From NCBI RefSeq assembly GCF_000003605.2, contig NW_003122409.1, forward strand, positions 1,319,246-1,343,445: a stretch of 24,200 nt of DNA, written 5' to 3'. This document shows positions 11,474 to 20,912 of this stretch, one piece after another. The notes below the pieces were generated by a model. It saw only the letters and a list, made by a program, of their open reading frames with translations, made no database searches and was not told the DNA's origin. How positions within the stretch are numbered: position 1 is the first letter of the stretch; every line of letters begins with the position of its first letter. The stretch comes from Saccoglossus kowalevskii. Taxonomy: Eukaryota; Hemichordata; Enteropneusta; Harrimaniidae. Made by a program: the position numbers and the translations under genes.

Positions 11474-11815
11474 TCAGTTTGCAAGAACACTCATCGCCCA
11501 GTCAATCTTTCCCTGGAATCTTCTACTTGGTTTCATCCCCATCCAGTCACCATATACCAGTTTCAAATATCCTTCAGATTTGAGACGAAATTCCATAAAC
11601 TCAACAATTGTTTGTGTAACATTCAGTCGACGATGGCCATTACTCCTATCGGAACGTGTCCGACCGAAAGAAATGCCCCTTAAAACATTGCTCTCGCTTG
11701 TCCAGATTTCTCGGCGTTCGCAAGAGAAATCTCCAGACCACGTGAATGTCTTCGTCTACACGCTTTGACATAATAGCAATAATTGTATCGTCAACGATGA
11801 GTTCAACATCAGAAG
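11474..11815 (-). pseudogene. Coding-like block of an unrecognised protein, candidate terminal exon
   Basis: On the minus strand a 93-residue frame runs from 11755 to a TGA at 11474-11476 and reads like real protein, for example SGDFSCERREIWTSESN, VTQTIVEFMEFRLKSEG and YLKLVYGDWMGMKPSRRF. The sequence just upstream is protein-like in a different frame (SDVELIVDDTIIAIMSKRV), so there is one frameshift or a missed intron around 11700-11755. A good splice acceptor, CCTTTTTGAATGCAG, ends at 11816 and would start this exon at 11815. It lies downstream of the exons at 12880-13532 on the same strand, with the 816-bp element inserted between. A 117-codon open frame on the plus strand overlaps, but its composition is less protein-like. 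No family recognised. Confidence 0.42.
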
Positions 11816-11958
11816 CTGCATTCAAAAAGGTATTTTCATTATATGTTATGGGTGTTTTTGTATCAATGAGGTTTATTATTTTCGCGAAATGTTCAAAATA
11901 GAATTTATTAAATGAACGAGCATATGTATGCATGTAATAATAAAGTGTCCGATATCAA

Positions 11959-11968
11959 CAATGAAATA
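11959..11968. repeat. Left target-site duplication of the 816-bp element
   Basis: CAATGAAATA directly precedes the left terminus. CAATGAATA (12785-12793) directly follows the right terminus, identical apart from one A in the homopolymer. This marks a transposition event with a 9-10 bp duplication. Confidence 0.8.
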
Positions 11969-12210
11969 CAATCTGATTAAAATCTGATGTAGTGTACGGG
12001 CTTTAATTATATTGGCTATAAACTTATTTTAATTTTATTTTTTATTATATTTGTTATTAATGCCTTTTTATTTTATCATTTTAATTTGATTTTGATTTTG
12101 TGATTTTGTTTTAATTCCACCCTACCTACATCTGATCCGACGCCTATGTAAGTCCCGTTCAAATCTCGCCTAAGTAACAACCAATCCACAGCCCCCCTTT
12201 TATACAGGCT
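11969..12210 (+). repeat. Left terminal inverted repeat of the 816-bp element
   Basis: It pairs with 12530-12784. Differences are mostly substitutions and small indels, more frequent in the AT-rich middle and towards the inner end, where CAACCAATCCACAGCC followed by TTTTATAC is still alignable. Confidence 0.82.
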
Positions 12211-12383
12211 GTCGGTTGATTACTTTTCAGTGTGTACGGGCAATCTTTCTGTACATTATATTTTGCCCACTTGAATAAACTATTAATCGAAAATTGCTAG
12301 TATATTTTTATTTACAAAAGAAATTCCACAGCATTTTACAATTTATGTCATTACATTGAATATTTGTTTCACTTCCAACAAAT

Positions 12384-12471
12384 GTGTCCACTTCCAGATA
12401 CATCTTCGCCAGCCAAAGTTCGTTCATTCAGTCATCACTTCAATTTTACATCAAACACTGAGCATAATTAT
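12384..12471 (-). pseudogene. Second-exon remnant inside the 816-bp element
   Basis: Read on the minus strand, TTCTAG at 12472-12477 is followed by ATAATTATGCTCAGTGTTTG. The locus at 13121-13146 has the same sequence with two differences in 26 bases. In the matching frame it encodes NYAQCL and then stops. The first exon with its ATG, and the intron, are absent between the promoter-like TIR and this point (only about 50 bases remain, against about 430 in the other locus). This is what an internal-deletion derivative of a gene-bearing element would show. Confidence 0.6.
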
Positions 12472-12529
12472 CTAGAATGGAAGCAAAAGTAAGTGTGTTT
12501 GCCACCTAACTCTGCCCGGTGACGTCATC

Positions 12530-12784
12530 ATGTGCGCTATAGAAAGAGGTCTGTGATTCGTTGACTAAAATCGTCGAAAGTGGGTCTCGTTGAAATCTCG
12601 TTACATAGGCATCGGGTCAGATGTATGTAGGGCGGAATTAAAAAAAACACGAAATCAAAATCAAAGTAAAATAATAATAAAATAAAAAGGCAATAATAAC
12701 AAAAGTAATAAAAAATAAAATTAAAATAAGTTTATAGCCAAAATAATTAAAGCCCGTACACTACATCAGATTTTAATCAGATTG
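12530..12784 (-). repeat. Right terminal inverted repeat of the 816-bp element, with promoter-like motifs
   Basis: Read inward on the minus strand it carries CAACGAATCACAG (CCAAT-like), CTATAGCGC and, just inside its edge, a full CRE TGACGTCA at 12520-12527. The same order and spacing occur upstream of the ATG at 13532, so the inner part of this TIR is homologous to that promoter. Confidence 0.8.
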
Positions 12785-12793
12785 CAATGAATA
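12785..12793. repeat. Right target-site duplication of the 816-bp element
   Basis: CAATGAATA follows the right terminus directly and matches CAATGAAATA at 11959-11968. Confidence 0.8.
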
Positions 12794-12879
12794 AAACATG
12801 ATTATTTGATGAATGTTTGACTGGACATTTACAAGTTTTAATAGTTGAACCCATATGAAATATTGGACCATTGTTTTGA

Positions 12880-13038
12880 TTAACTGTCACGTAGTGTAAG
12901 TAACTTTATTGCGTCTACAACGGTCACTGGAGTAATTAGGAAAATGTCCGGGTTGCTGCAAAGTCCGTCGGCAATTGCGGGAGTTAGGTGCATGTAAATA
13001 TCTTGCACCCGCTGTAGTATGCCGTTGATTGCCAAAAC
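12880..13038 (-). CDS. Coding-like third block of the minus-strand locus
   Basis: From 13038 down to the TAA at 12880-12882 there are 52 open codons with a protein-like sequence (VLAINGILQRVQDIYMHLTP, then IADGLCSNPDIFLITPVTVV). A pyrimidine-rich tract (13045-13080) ends in GGACAAG, which can serve as a splice acceptor placing the first codon at 13038. The frame differs from that of the second exon, so a short intron or a frameshift must separate them, and I see no strong donor for it. No domain recognised. It may be a real exon of a small unknown gene or a decayed piece of a transposon gene; the homology of its promoter to transposon TIRs favours the latter. Confidence 0.4.
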   Translation of the reverse strand, partial: VLAINGILQRVQDIYMHLTPAIADGLCSNPDIFLITPVTVVDAIKLLTLRDS

Positions 13039-13080
13039 CTTGTCCAGCACAACGAAAAATGAAAAACAAAACAAAAAAAC

Positions 13081-13140
13081 ATTGATACGCCTGACCGCCT
13101 GACTGATGTTGAGTCTTCACCAAACACTGGGCATAATTAA
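13081..13140 (-). CDS. Candidate second exon of the minus-strand locus
   Basis: A strong acceptor (ATTTTTTTGTTTCTAG) ends at 13141. Joined in phase to exon 1 (which ends one base into a codon) it reads VNYAQCLVKTQHQSGGQAYQ before running into a T-rich tract. The acceptor and the first 20 exon bases recur at 12452-12477 inside the 816-bp element, which argues that this junction belongs to a repeated unit. The 3' limit of the exon is uncertain because no good donor is visible. Confidence 0.5.
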
Positions 13141-13492
13141 CTAGAAACAAAAAAATAGGTAAATCATACAGTTTAGAAAACTGTAAACAGCTATACTATT
13201 ATATATTTCCACCAGAAATACAACATCCAAATCCCTAACTGATCACGATCGCCGGCAATATTGCCTAATCAATCGCGTTGTCACAATGTTTTATTCCAAT
13301 AAAAAATAGCTAAATTACTATAATAAAGAGTTATTGTACATGATGTTGATACATTTTGATGAAAATTGGTATTTACAGTGAAAGCCGTAGACGATTTTGG
13401 CCCGATCATCAACAAAACATCACCCAAGGCAAGCGACCGCAAAAACGTTGTTCGATTGATTGATTCGTCATATTTAATGATGATAAACTTAC

Positions 13493-13532
13493 CGTGTTTT
13501 TTCTGATCGTTATCGTCGCTATCATCCGCCAT
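13493..13532 (-). CDS. Candidate first coding exon (MADDSDDNDQKKH...)
   Basis: The ATG at 13530-13532 lies in a favourable context (AAAATGGCGG). It is followed by 13 codons, MADDSDDNDQKKH, an acidic then basic start, and one further G. Then comes GTAAGT, a near-perfect splice donor, at 13492-13487. A compact promoter (CCAAT, TATA, CRE-like) lies 35-80 bases upstream. The exon phase matches the acceptor at 13140. The frame also stays open past the donor to 13281, but the donor strength makes splicing more likely. Product unknown; similarity of the promoter to the TIRs suggests a transposon gene rather than a host gene. Confidence 0.55.
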
Positions 13533-13565
13533 TTTACTTGACTGCGTTTAGAACCAGTTTCTAAC

Positions 13566-13613
13566 CGATGACGTTACCAAGCGCGCTATAGTATATATAG
13601 GGTATATGATTGG
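13566..13613 (-). promoter_or_regulatory. Compact promoter: CCAAT box, TATA box, CRE-like site
   Basis: On the minus strand, in order toward the ATG at 13532: AACCAATCA with CCAAT at 13613-13609; TATATATAC at 13599-13591 followed by TATAGCGCGC; and TAACGTCA at 13576-13569. The spacing from TATA to ATG (about 60 bases) fits a transcription start near 13565. The block GACTGG...TTTAGCCAACCAATCA...ACC / CTATAGCGC...ACGTCA.CGG aligns with the right TIR of the 816-bp element (about 43 of 55 compared positions by eye). Confidence 0.6.
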
Positions 13614-13644
13614 TTGGCTAAACCAGTCAGAGGGGATTTTGTAA

Positions 13645-16600
13645 TTCATCCAGATAATACACGCCCATATTGTTCAACTGTAATAACTTTGTTATTTCAC
13701 TCACTTCATGTCTACTTTGATTCATTTGATATGCCCATACATTAAGTATGAATTATTTGACCATTCTAGCGTGTTTTTTGATTTTTAAATGAGCACACGT
13801 GAATACATTACCAGCATTGTAATGTTTGTTTTTTCAGAACTAATTGAAGAACCTCAACTCAAATACATTCTGAGTCGCTCTTGTCAATTCATACACTATT
13901 CAATAACTAACACAACTGAGAAAGAATTCAGAGTATAATGGCGTCGATATTAAACATGTGACAATTCAAGATAATAACACTAATGTAACGTTAATATCCG
14001 ACCAATACGCTCATGCATTTGGGTAATTGCTTGTTGAGGTAATAACAGCAGCATTACTCACTGCTGACGCATTGTTTGACATTTATAGTTATATATACAT
14101 TATTAGTTGTTCTCCACCGTCTACCCACTCACTCATATATTGTACATTTATATGTCATAAAAAGATTACGTGTCTAATGGTCGAAATTCCTTCATTACTT
14201 TATTACCATATGCATTCAAATTAGCATGTGAATACACTGTTGTCAACATGGCACTATTCGCTATTCACTACCGGCTGTATATCCAATTAATTTTTGCTTG
14301 AATTAAGTGAATGTATCCACTCAGTGACACATACTACCTGCATTCAGTGCGCAGATAACACATATAACCGCAATCCAAATGTTAATATTTGGAGACTGTA
14401 TCTAAGAACGTTGGCTACAACTGAATATATATTATTCAGTATGTTGTATGACAGTTCTACGAGAGATATTTTACGTTTGAAATTCGCTTATGCTCGCTAC
14501 TTCAACTTATAATAATGTATGAAAAGCGAGTATTTATATAGGGTATAACATGTATGTCCAGAATATCTATGAGAAATACCATTGAACGATGATATGACTG
14601 CGATGAGATAAACAATCAATGTGTTATTATCATTGATATCAACCTCTGAACGATTATATTGCAAAGATCTTAGGCGTAGTATTCAGCAAGGATAACTCTT
14701 GGAACCACAGAACGACGTCAATAAATTTGGATTAGTGCCATTATTCATGGTGGGCAAAAATGTTAATCTTCTATGCAGGAAAATGACATTTAGATGTATT
14801 GCAAAGTGTACAATACGAAATAAAAGAGTAAATCACTGATTCTGTGTTGTTATTATCCTGATGTATTCTATAGTCTGTGTATCACTGTGGTGTGATCAAA
14901 TACTTTTACTATGTATACATACTCTTCACTGGAAAGGTTCCATCTGAATTTATTAGATTTTTCAAGGACAACAGTGATCCAACCAAAACATCAATTCCGG
15001 TTCCCGACAAATTCGTCGGTTGTATATTACCAAACATACACTGACATTATTTAACGTCATTCAGTGATATGGTTATTCTCATTGTACAGGTAGCACATCC
15101 TATTGTTCCTTCACTAATTAGCTAACAACACACGTGATTACTATTTATTGTCACTGTTGCATTATAATACTGGGTTAATGACGCAATGCCTTTTGATAAA
15201 AGACGCGATTTGATATAATACAAGTAGTAAAGGCTGTTATTAATTTCCTTTGCTGTAATAAGATAATTTCAGAACAACGCAAGGATCCGAAAACAATATT
15301 TTAAATGCCCGTCGCTGCAGTTGTAACAAAATAATCTCTCTCACTAATAAAAGAAATACATTTGACCACGTTTTGATGTAGGATAGAATAACCGGTTACC
15401 TACGGGTTTCTATTATTTTTAACTGTGGTAATATTTTGCGGCAGTCGTTCCACACCAATTAAGAGGTATCTTTTTATCCCGTATCGTACTGCTTTTGCCT
15501 GGGGGTGAAAATATAACAACGGCATACGGAGCACAACTCCGAATCCAGGGACAACGTCTAAATATCTAAATTTCTTTAGAACTGTTCATGCCAACACTAT
15601 CCGTCGATGATATTTATGGAGATTCTGGTAATTAACGTTTTTAAAATCCCAAATTCACAAATGATTCAGTCGACTCGGCTATTCAATGTCTGCTTTAGGG
15701 ATTGCAGTTTTAACATAAAACGCAATGTTATATTTCGAATATTTATTTATTTATTGAGTTTACTATAAGTGTGTAATTGAATCAAATGCTCACACTATCA
15801 CAATTCAGTTGAAATAATTGAACATTCTTCTAAAGTGGGTGATCTCAGCTTCACAAATATTAAATAACTTTCATGACATGCTCTTTGGCATTGGTGATTA
15901 ACATTTGACGTGTAACGAAGTCTGAATATTTAAAGCCCAATTTGTTTTTTGTAACAACAAACTGGCAAATTCACTATATATCTTCAGAAAAATGTTTTGG
16001 ATGCAATCAGTTGTCACCGTTGACCCAGAACAAATTTATTGTGTATGCCAGGAGCTTGTTTCGCTCCTTGTTAAATATATTTATTAGGGATGTGAGCATA
16101 ACGTGTTTATATGTTGTACTTAGCTGATAATAGAGTGTGAACTAATAAATACAATTACATATTGGGTAATGACAATATTGAATACAGTCCAACATGTACA
16201 ATAATTGCTTGTTCCCCTTTGGCAGTTTTGAACGATATTTATGTGTGTTTTGGGGGGTGATAAGTGATGTTAATATACAAGTATTTCCAGGGTTAATCCC
16301 ACCTCGTTTGTGAACTGCAGTGACCTGCTGCGTAATGATTGTATTTCTGAAAGGCAAGCAAGCGCAGATTGCAAGGATGTTGCTCTAATTATCATCAAGC
16401 TTGCAACAAAAGTAGCTCGAATAAACATGAAGAACAGTGGAGTCAGATTTCATTAAATATTGAATTTCTCATATTCCGCAGCTGCTACGTAGAGGTATGA
16501 TAAGACAACGTCTTACCTCAACATTCAAGCGTTTCCATGGCATATATCATGAACAGGTGACAAAATACAACTAATCACCTAGTCATTATTATGTTGCTTA

Positions 16601-18930
16601 ATTTTTATAGTAACATTCATGATGTCACTTTTCAATTTTCAATATTGTACCATAATTAAAAAAACACACACTAAAATGCTAATCCACAGGCGCTGTCCGA
16701 TGACAGAATAAAGTATTTCAGACATTGACAGTAGGTCAAATTCTTAACTTATCAGCTGATAACATATGTATATCATGATTACAATGTTTACTTATATCAA
16801 TTACCCAGTCCTAACATTTATTTGTATCTCATTACCCGGAGACTGGAATCTCCACGTACATCTGTAAAATGTGAACACCAACAAATTCTCAGAGGCAATT
16901 GTATATAAAATGCAATAGTCATTATTTGCGCCATAGTACAACCATTCGTTTATGGCAGGTTTGTACACAAAATAACAAAGGAAGCGTGTTCAGGTTAAAT
17001 GATTTTCACATTATGCGGGATTAACCCCGCGAGATGAAATATCTACCGAGTGAGGCATAATTTCCATCAAATCGGTTCAAACATGGTGCTTGAAACCGGC
17101 TTCAAAATACAATAAAAAAATAAAATGCTCGTCGTGAGTGAAAGCGACATTGCTTGGTTTGCCGATCTGTCTGCTGGTTAGTCAAAGTGAGCCAGTATTA
17201 CGTTTGCTCTGGAGTTAACACCAGAAATTTCCCTTCCTAACATACAGACCGACACATACAAAATTAGTCGAGAAACGATATTGGATAGTTAATTTGATAC
17301 ATGCCGAACTCGTATTGACGCAAGTCGTCTTTCAATTCCAACACATGTCGTACGGTACTATACAATATAATGCAGCAAACTGAACCTTTTTTCTTCAAAT
17401 ACAATTTTTCATTTGAAAGTGTAATTGAGGTCTGTTGCTATGTCCTCTTCACTTTTCATTATTTCCCAATGTTTCAATGATTCGAATATGGTGAATGATA
17501 TTGCATTTTTTTATTTCACCTCTGCCCCAACCAATCTCCAAAGAACATGGTGTAAAATGATGAAATAATTCGTATTAATTTTTTTTAGAAATTATAAAAA
17601 TGTTCGCTTGTATTGTATATTAATATTCATATGTATCAGCATATATTGCAAATGCTGACTAGTTGCTCTAACTCTATATTGGAGGACGAATTGATTAGAG
17701 AAATAGATAATAACAAATAATAAAAGTAAAATTGTAATTTCCATCAAGTGCGCTGTGTGTCATTGATGTATGTGTTCATTACAGCACTGCAGTCTATTGA
17801 GACATGGTCTGATCGTAAACAATGGTCGCCAAACCGATTGGCAGGTGCAAGCACAATTAGCTTATATGTTTGAGTGTTTATTTTGGTGTACGCTTCGGTG
17901 TCCTTATGCTAACTGATCAACGTCAAATGCAACCCATATGCTAAGAACGTTCGTTTGAATTATTCTGTTTCTGTATTATGATATCCTGCTGAGAAATAAT
18001 TATTAGTGACGCCTCGATACATACAACTATGAGTACAGCACATCAACCGACCTGCTATTGCTTATTTGTTTATGTATGTCTTTTAAAGATGTAAAAGAAT
18101 AGTTCCAATCTCCAACGCATCAATGTTTGCCGTAAGTGAAATTTCTTAGGACATTGTGCGAACAAACGTACTTTATCATGGCGTTGTTATTCCGGGTAAA
18201 ATAAAAGGGAAACGCCAATATTAGTTATTTTGAATGTTATTCATTTCAACAGAAAAAAAAAATGTTACAATATCTAGGGAAATAAACGACAAGCAACCGA
18301 ATATTTAAGTTGTGATACAAAATAAGATCATTCTCACGTGTCGAAATAATTCACACGGTATCATACACAATTAACCCTTAAGTACATATTATATGATGTA
18401 AGCCACCCGCAATGTACATTAGATTACACTCCTCTGGCTATTGTTGGCACGTTTTTGATTAAATTCTATTAATAGTATTATTCGAGCGCGCATTCTTTTA
18501 TCAACGTCTCAATTGAATAGATGATTGTGTGCAGTCGGCGAGTGAAAGAGAATGAAAGTAAGCGGCAAGTGCACAGCGCAACATCTTGTCTCACTCAATT
18601 TAAAAGTCTTTGGCGGTACACTCCATAAAGTCATTCTATGCACAAGACTTCACTTACATGTTTCTATTCTACTGTAAAATGTGCAATTGTCCGCGGATAT
18701 ATGTTACCTTTAACGCCTTTTTTCCGTGTTGCCACCAACAACAAACATTAATTATGTACGGCATCGATCCTAATCTGGGTTATTTGCAAATTTAACGGAA
18801 TATGTAACTATGTATACAGCGAACACTGTGTGGGGAAAATGTTCAATAAATGTTTTTTTTGTATAGAAAATTAGACGCTTGAAATCCATACGTCTGAACC
18901 GGTAAATCTACCATTTTACATCTTAATTTG
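13645..18930. other. Long AT-rich stretch without a supported gene
   Basis: Scanning both strands I find only short open frames of chance composition, isolated poly-A/T runs and no clear long repeat. The right-hand terminus expected for a family copy around 13560-13640 (CAGATTTTAATCAGATTG) is not seen in 13645-13900. Confidence 0.5.
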
Positions 18931-18936
18931 CATATA

Positions 18937-19241
18937 GTAAGTATTCCGTTTAAACTTGTATTAATCTTGCGCTGAACAAATGGACGGAGTCTGTAGTTGA
19001 ATCTGCGATATCCAGTTTTTCCATATTTGTAATATCATCTAGACAACAAACCCAACAATACATCTTTTATGTTAGCATTGGTAAGTATTTCGTTCAAACT
19101 TGTATTAAATGGAATCCTTCTATCTTTCGCCGAACAATCAGACGAAGTTTGTAGTTGAATCTGCGAAATCCACTTTTTCCATATTTTTAATATCATCTAT
19201 ACAACAACTCCAACAACACATTTTTTATGTTAGCAAATCAT
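18937..19241. repeat. Tandem duplication, two ~144-160 bp units
   Basis: Unit 1 (18937-19080) and unit 2 (19081-about 19241) both start GTAAGTATT and share AAACTTGTATTAA, AGTTGAATCTGCGA, TTTTTCCATATTT, TAATATCATCTA and TTTTATGTTAGCA in the same order. Unit 2 carries an insertion of about 14 bases after ATTAAA. After unit 2 the sequence GTAATTCT may be the beginning of a third unit. Neither unit encodes a convincing protein. It could be a minor satellite or a simple local duplication. Confidence 0.85.
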
Positions 19242-19535
19242 GGTAATTCTCACTTGGAAAATCACTGAGCATATTTTCCCATGTCGATTGCTACTGCACA
19301 TTCTACGCATACATAAAATACAACGTGCTATTCGATATCTCGGCATTTTTTAGTATTATGATTGAAATAAAAGTCTCCACACTACCTAGTTGGGTGACAA
19401 CAACTGGGCTCGCATGTGGATGTTCGAGTGCACTTCGCCCATATTTTCCTTGCCATGTTATCACGCGATAATAAGTTCTAAACTGTAAAATTGGACTGTC
19501 CAATGAATTACAAAATAATGGGTACACGTTCAAGG

Positions 19536-19690
19536 CATTCTGATTAAAACAGGTGTGAATTTAAAATGTAATTTATTATTATGTACTTCTCATTATTGTA
19601 TTACTTCATCTATCGTCACATACATCTGAACCGATGCATATTTAAGGAGATTTCAACGATCCCTCATTTAATAACCCAATCATTTTTAGT
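19536..19690 (+). mobile_element. Truncated terminus of the long-TIR family
   Basis: It begins CATTCTGATTAAAAC, close to CAATCTGATTAAAAT of the other copies. At 19618-19664 it aligns with the right TIR (reverse complement of 12582-12628) at about 41 of 47 positions: ACATACATCTGA, CCGATGC, GAGATTTCAACGA. AACCCAATCA follows, matching the CCAAT-like block. The AT-rich middle is shortened relative to the 816-bp element. No second terminus was found to its right. Confidence 0.7.
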
Positions 19691-20262
19691 TTGTTTAATT
19701 ACAGTGTTCCGGTCATAATAAGACTGGGAACTTGGCAGCTGCCTTTATAGTACATCACCCTTTCGAAATGATATTATATTTGTATTATAAGCGTTACTTG
19801 AAACCCATGTAGCTTTTATCAACCAATCAGAGTGCTCCAGGACAGGAATTTCTATACCCCAAATGTTTAATCTGATACGTTTTCAATAGTCAAATCTATT
19901 TGTCCTCACAATTTGTCCTTGACTTTTATAGAGATCACGTTACATCAGAGATTAAACACTGGTCATAGTCATACTGTGTTAATAATGGCTGAAACATTTC
20001 TACAGAAACAATAACTGTTTTTGACTGCCTTTCTGCGACGACGCGTTCGTTACTTAGTAAATTATTGGTAATATGCTGAGTCGCTACGTTATTCCGCAAT
20101 AGATCCGATAGAACGTTTTACAATTGTGAATCCGCCGTACACACAAATCTGTATATTACCAGATTGCTACAACAATCAAGCTCTGATGCAATAAGAATAT
20201 TTTGTCCGACAAATATTCAATAATGGTATTTATAACTATTCAAATTAATGTGAACAAATTGA

Positions 20263-20808
20263 AAAACAATATGTACACTATTGGAGGAAATAGTTGATGA
20301 TGTCAGACGTGCTACAAATAATTCTAAATACAGAATCTTACGGCAGGAAGTCGCTGGTCCAAGGAAAGTCATGTTGGGCTTGAACAGCGATAATTCCGAA
20401 ATTGATAACCCTTCTAAATTATTTGATTTTCCGCGGTATTGAAGATAGACAGAAATGAAAGTCTGGAACCAATTCCAGGAAAAGGTGAATGTTGAGAGAA
20501 TCAAATCAAATCGCCCTATAGTAGCGCAGAATAAAAGAGTTTAGGACTGAAATAAACAAATATATCAATTGATGAACACCCAAGCAGACATGATTTGTCG
20601 GAAAACGGCAAGAACTGAATTAAAAGGATATTACATTAAGTATAATATCCATGGTTCGTCAGTGAAAAGATACAATTTTCAATACACACCTGGTCTGAAA
20701 GGTATGAAAAATTTTTCCCGATTGAAATTTGGTAGAATAACTAATTATGCCAATCATGTTATATGGGTAAGCGATTCGGGGATTCAGGCAGTATATGCAA
20801 TAGCATAG
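20263..20808 (+). pseudogene. Possible decayed coding frame, unrecognised
   Basis: One plus-strand frame over about 182 codons has only four internal stops (20440, 20446, 20542, 20548) before the final TAG at 20806. The first two blocks read like protein (EEIVDDVRRATNNSKYRIL, VNVERIKSNRPIVAQNKRV). The last block (20569-20808) is less convincing. It lies on the strand that the promoter-like terminus at 19536-19690 would read into. No family is recognised, and a 95-codon open frame on the opposite strand overlaps, so composition alone cannot settle which strand was coding, if either. Confidence 0.3.
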
Positions 20809-20878
20809 AACACAATTGATCCCCTGTCCCATTACGAAATTCCAGCAGATTCCTAAATGCTATCAAAAGCAAGGACCT

Positions 20879-20880
<2 letters not shown>

Positions 20881-20909
<29 letters not shown>
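20881..20909. repeat. (AT)n microsatellite
   Basis: A pure AT dinucleotide run of 29 bases. Confidence 0.97.

Positions 20910-20912
<3 letters not shown>

Larger units (their letters stand above)
11969..12784. mobile_element. 816-bp non-autonomous DNA transposon with ~245-bp terminal inverted repeats
   Basis: The left end begins CAATCTGATTAAAATC and the right end is its reverse complement. Inverted similarity continues for about 245 bases (left 11969-12210, right 12530-12784): TGATGTAGTGTACGGGCTTT, an AT-rich tract, CATCTGA(T/C)CCGA(C/T)GCCTATG, a CCAAT-like CAACCAATC / CAACGAATC, and a TATA-like element. A 9-10 bp target duplication flanks it. The interior (12211-12529) has no intact gene, but it contains a copy of the second-exon splice acceptor seen at 13140. 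Long TIRs plus a 9-10 bp duplication are typical of Mutator-like (MULE/MuDR) elements. That assignment is inference, since no MULE transposase is recognised. Confidence 0.85.

Noticed and set aside
11415-11768. 117-codon plus-strand open frame
   Set aside because: It overlaps the minus-strand coding-like block 11474-11815, whose residues look more like real protein. The region is richer in GC, which lengthens open frames on both strands.
12238-12270. GGGCAA...TTGCCC mini-palindrome inside the 816-bp element
   Set aside because: The arms are only about 6-7 bases, which is common by chance and does not match the MITE family despite the shared GGGCAAT start.
13640-13900. Expected outer TIR next to the minus-strand promoter
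   Set aside because: Looked for CACTACATCAGATTTTAATC and the AT-rich TIR tract; neither is present, so no right terminus is annotated there.
20217-20504. 95-codon minus-strand open frame
   Set aside because: It overlaps the plus-strand coding-like relic and shows no motif. It is kept only as a reason for low confidence in that relic.
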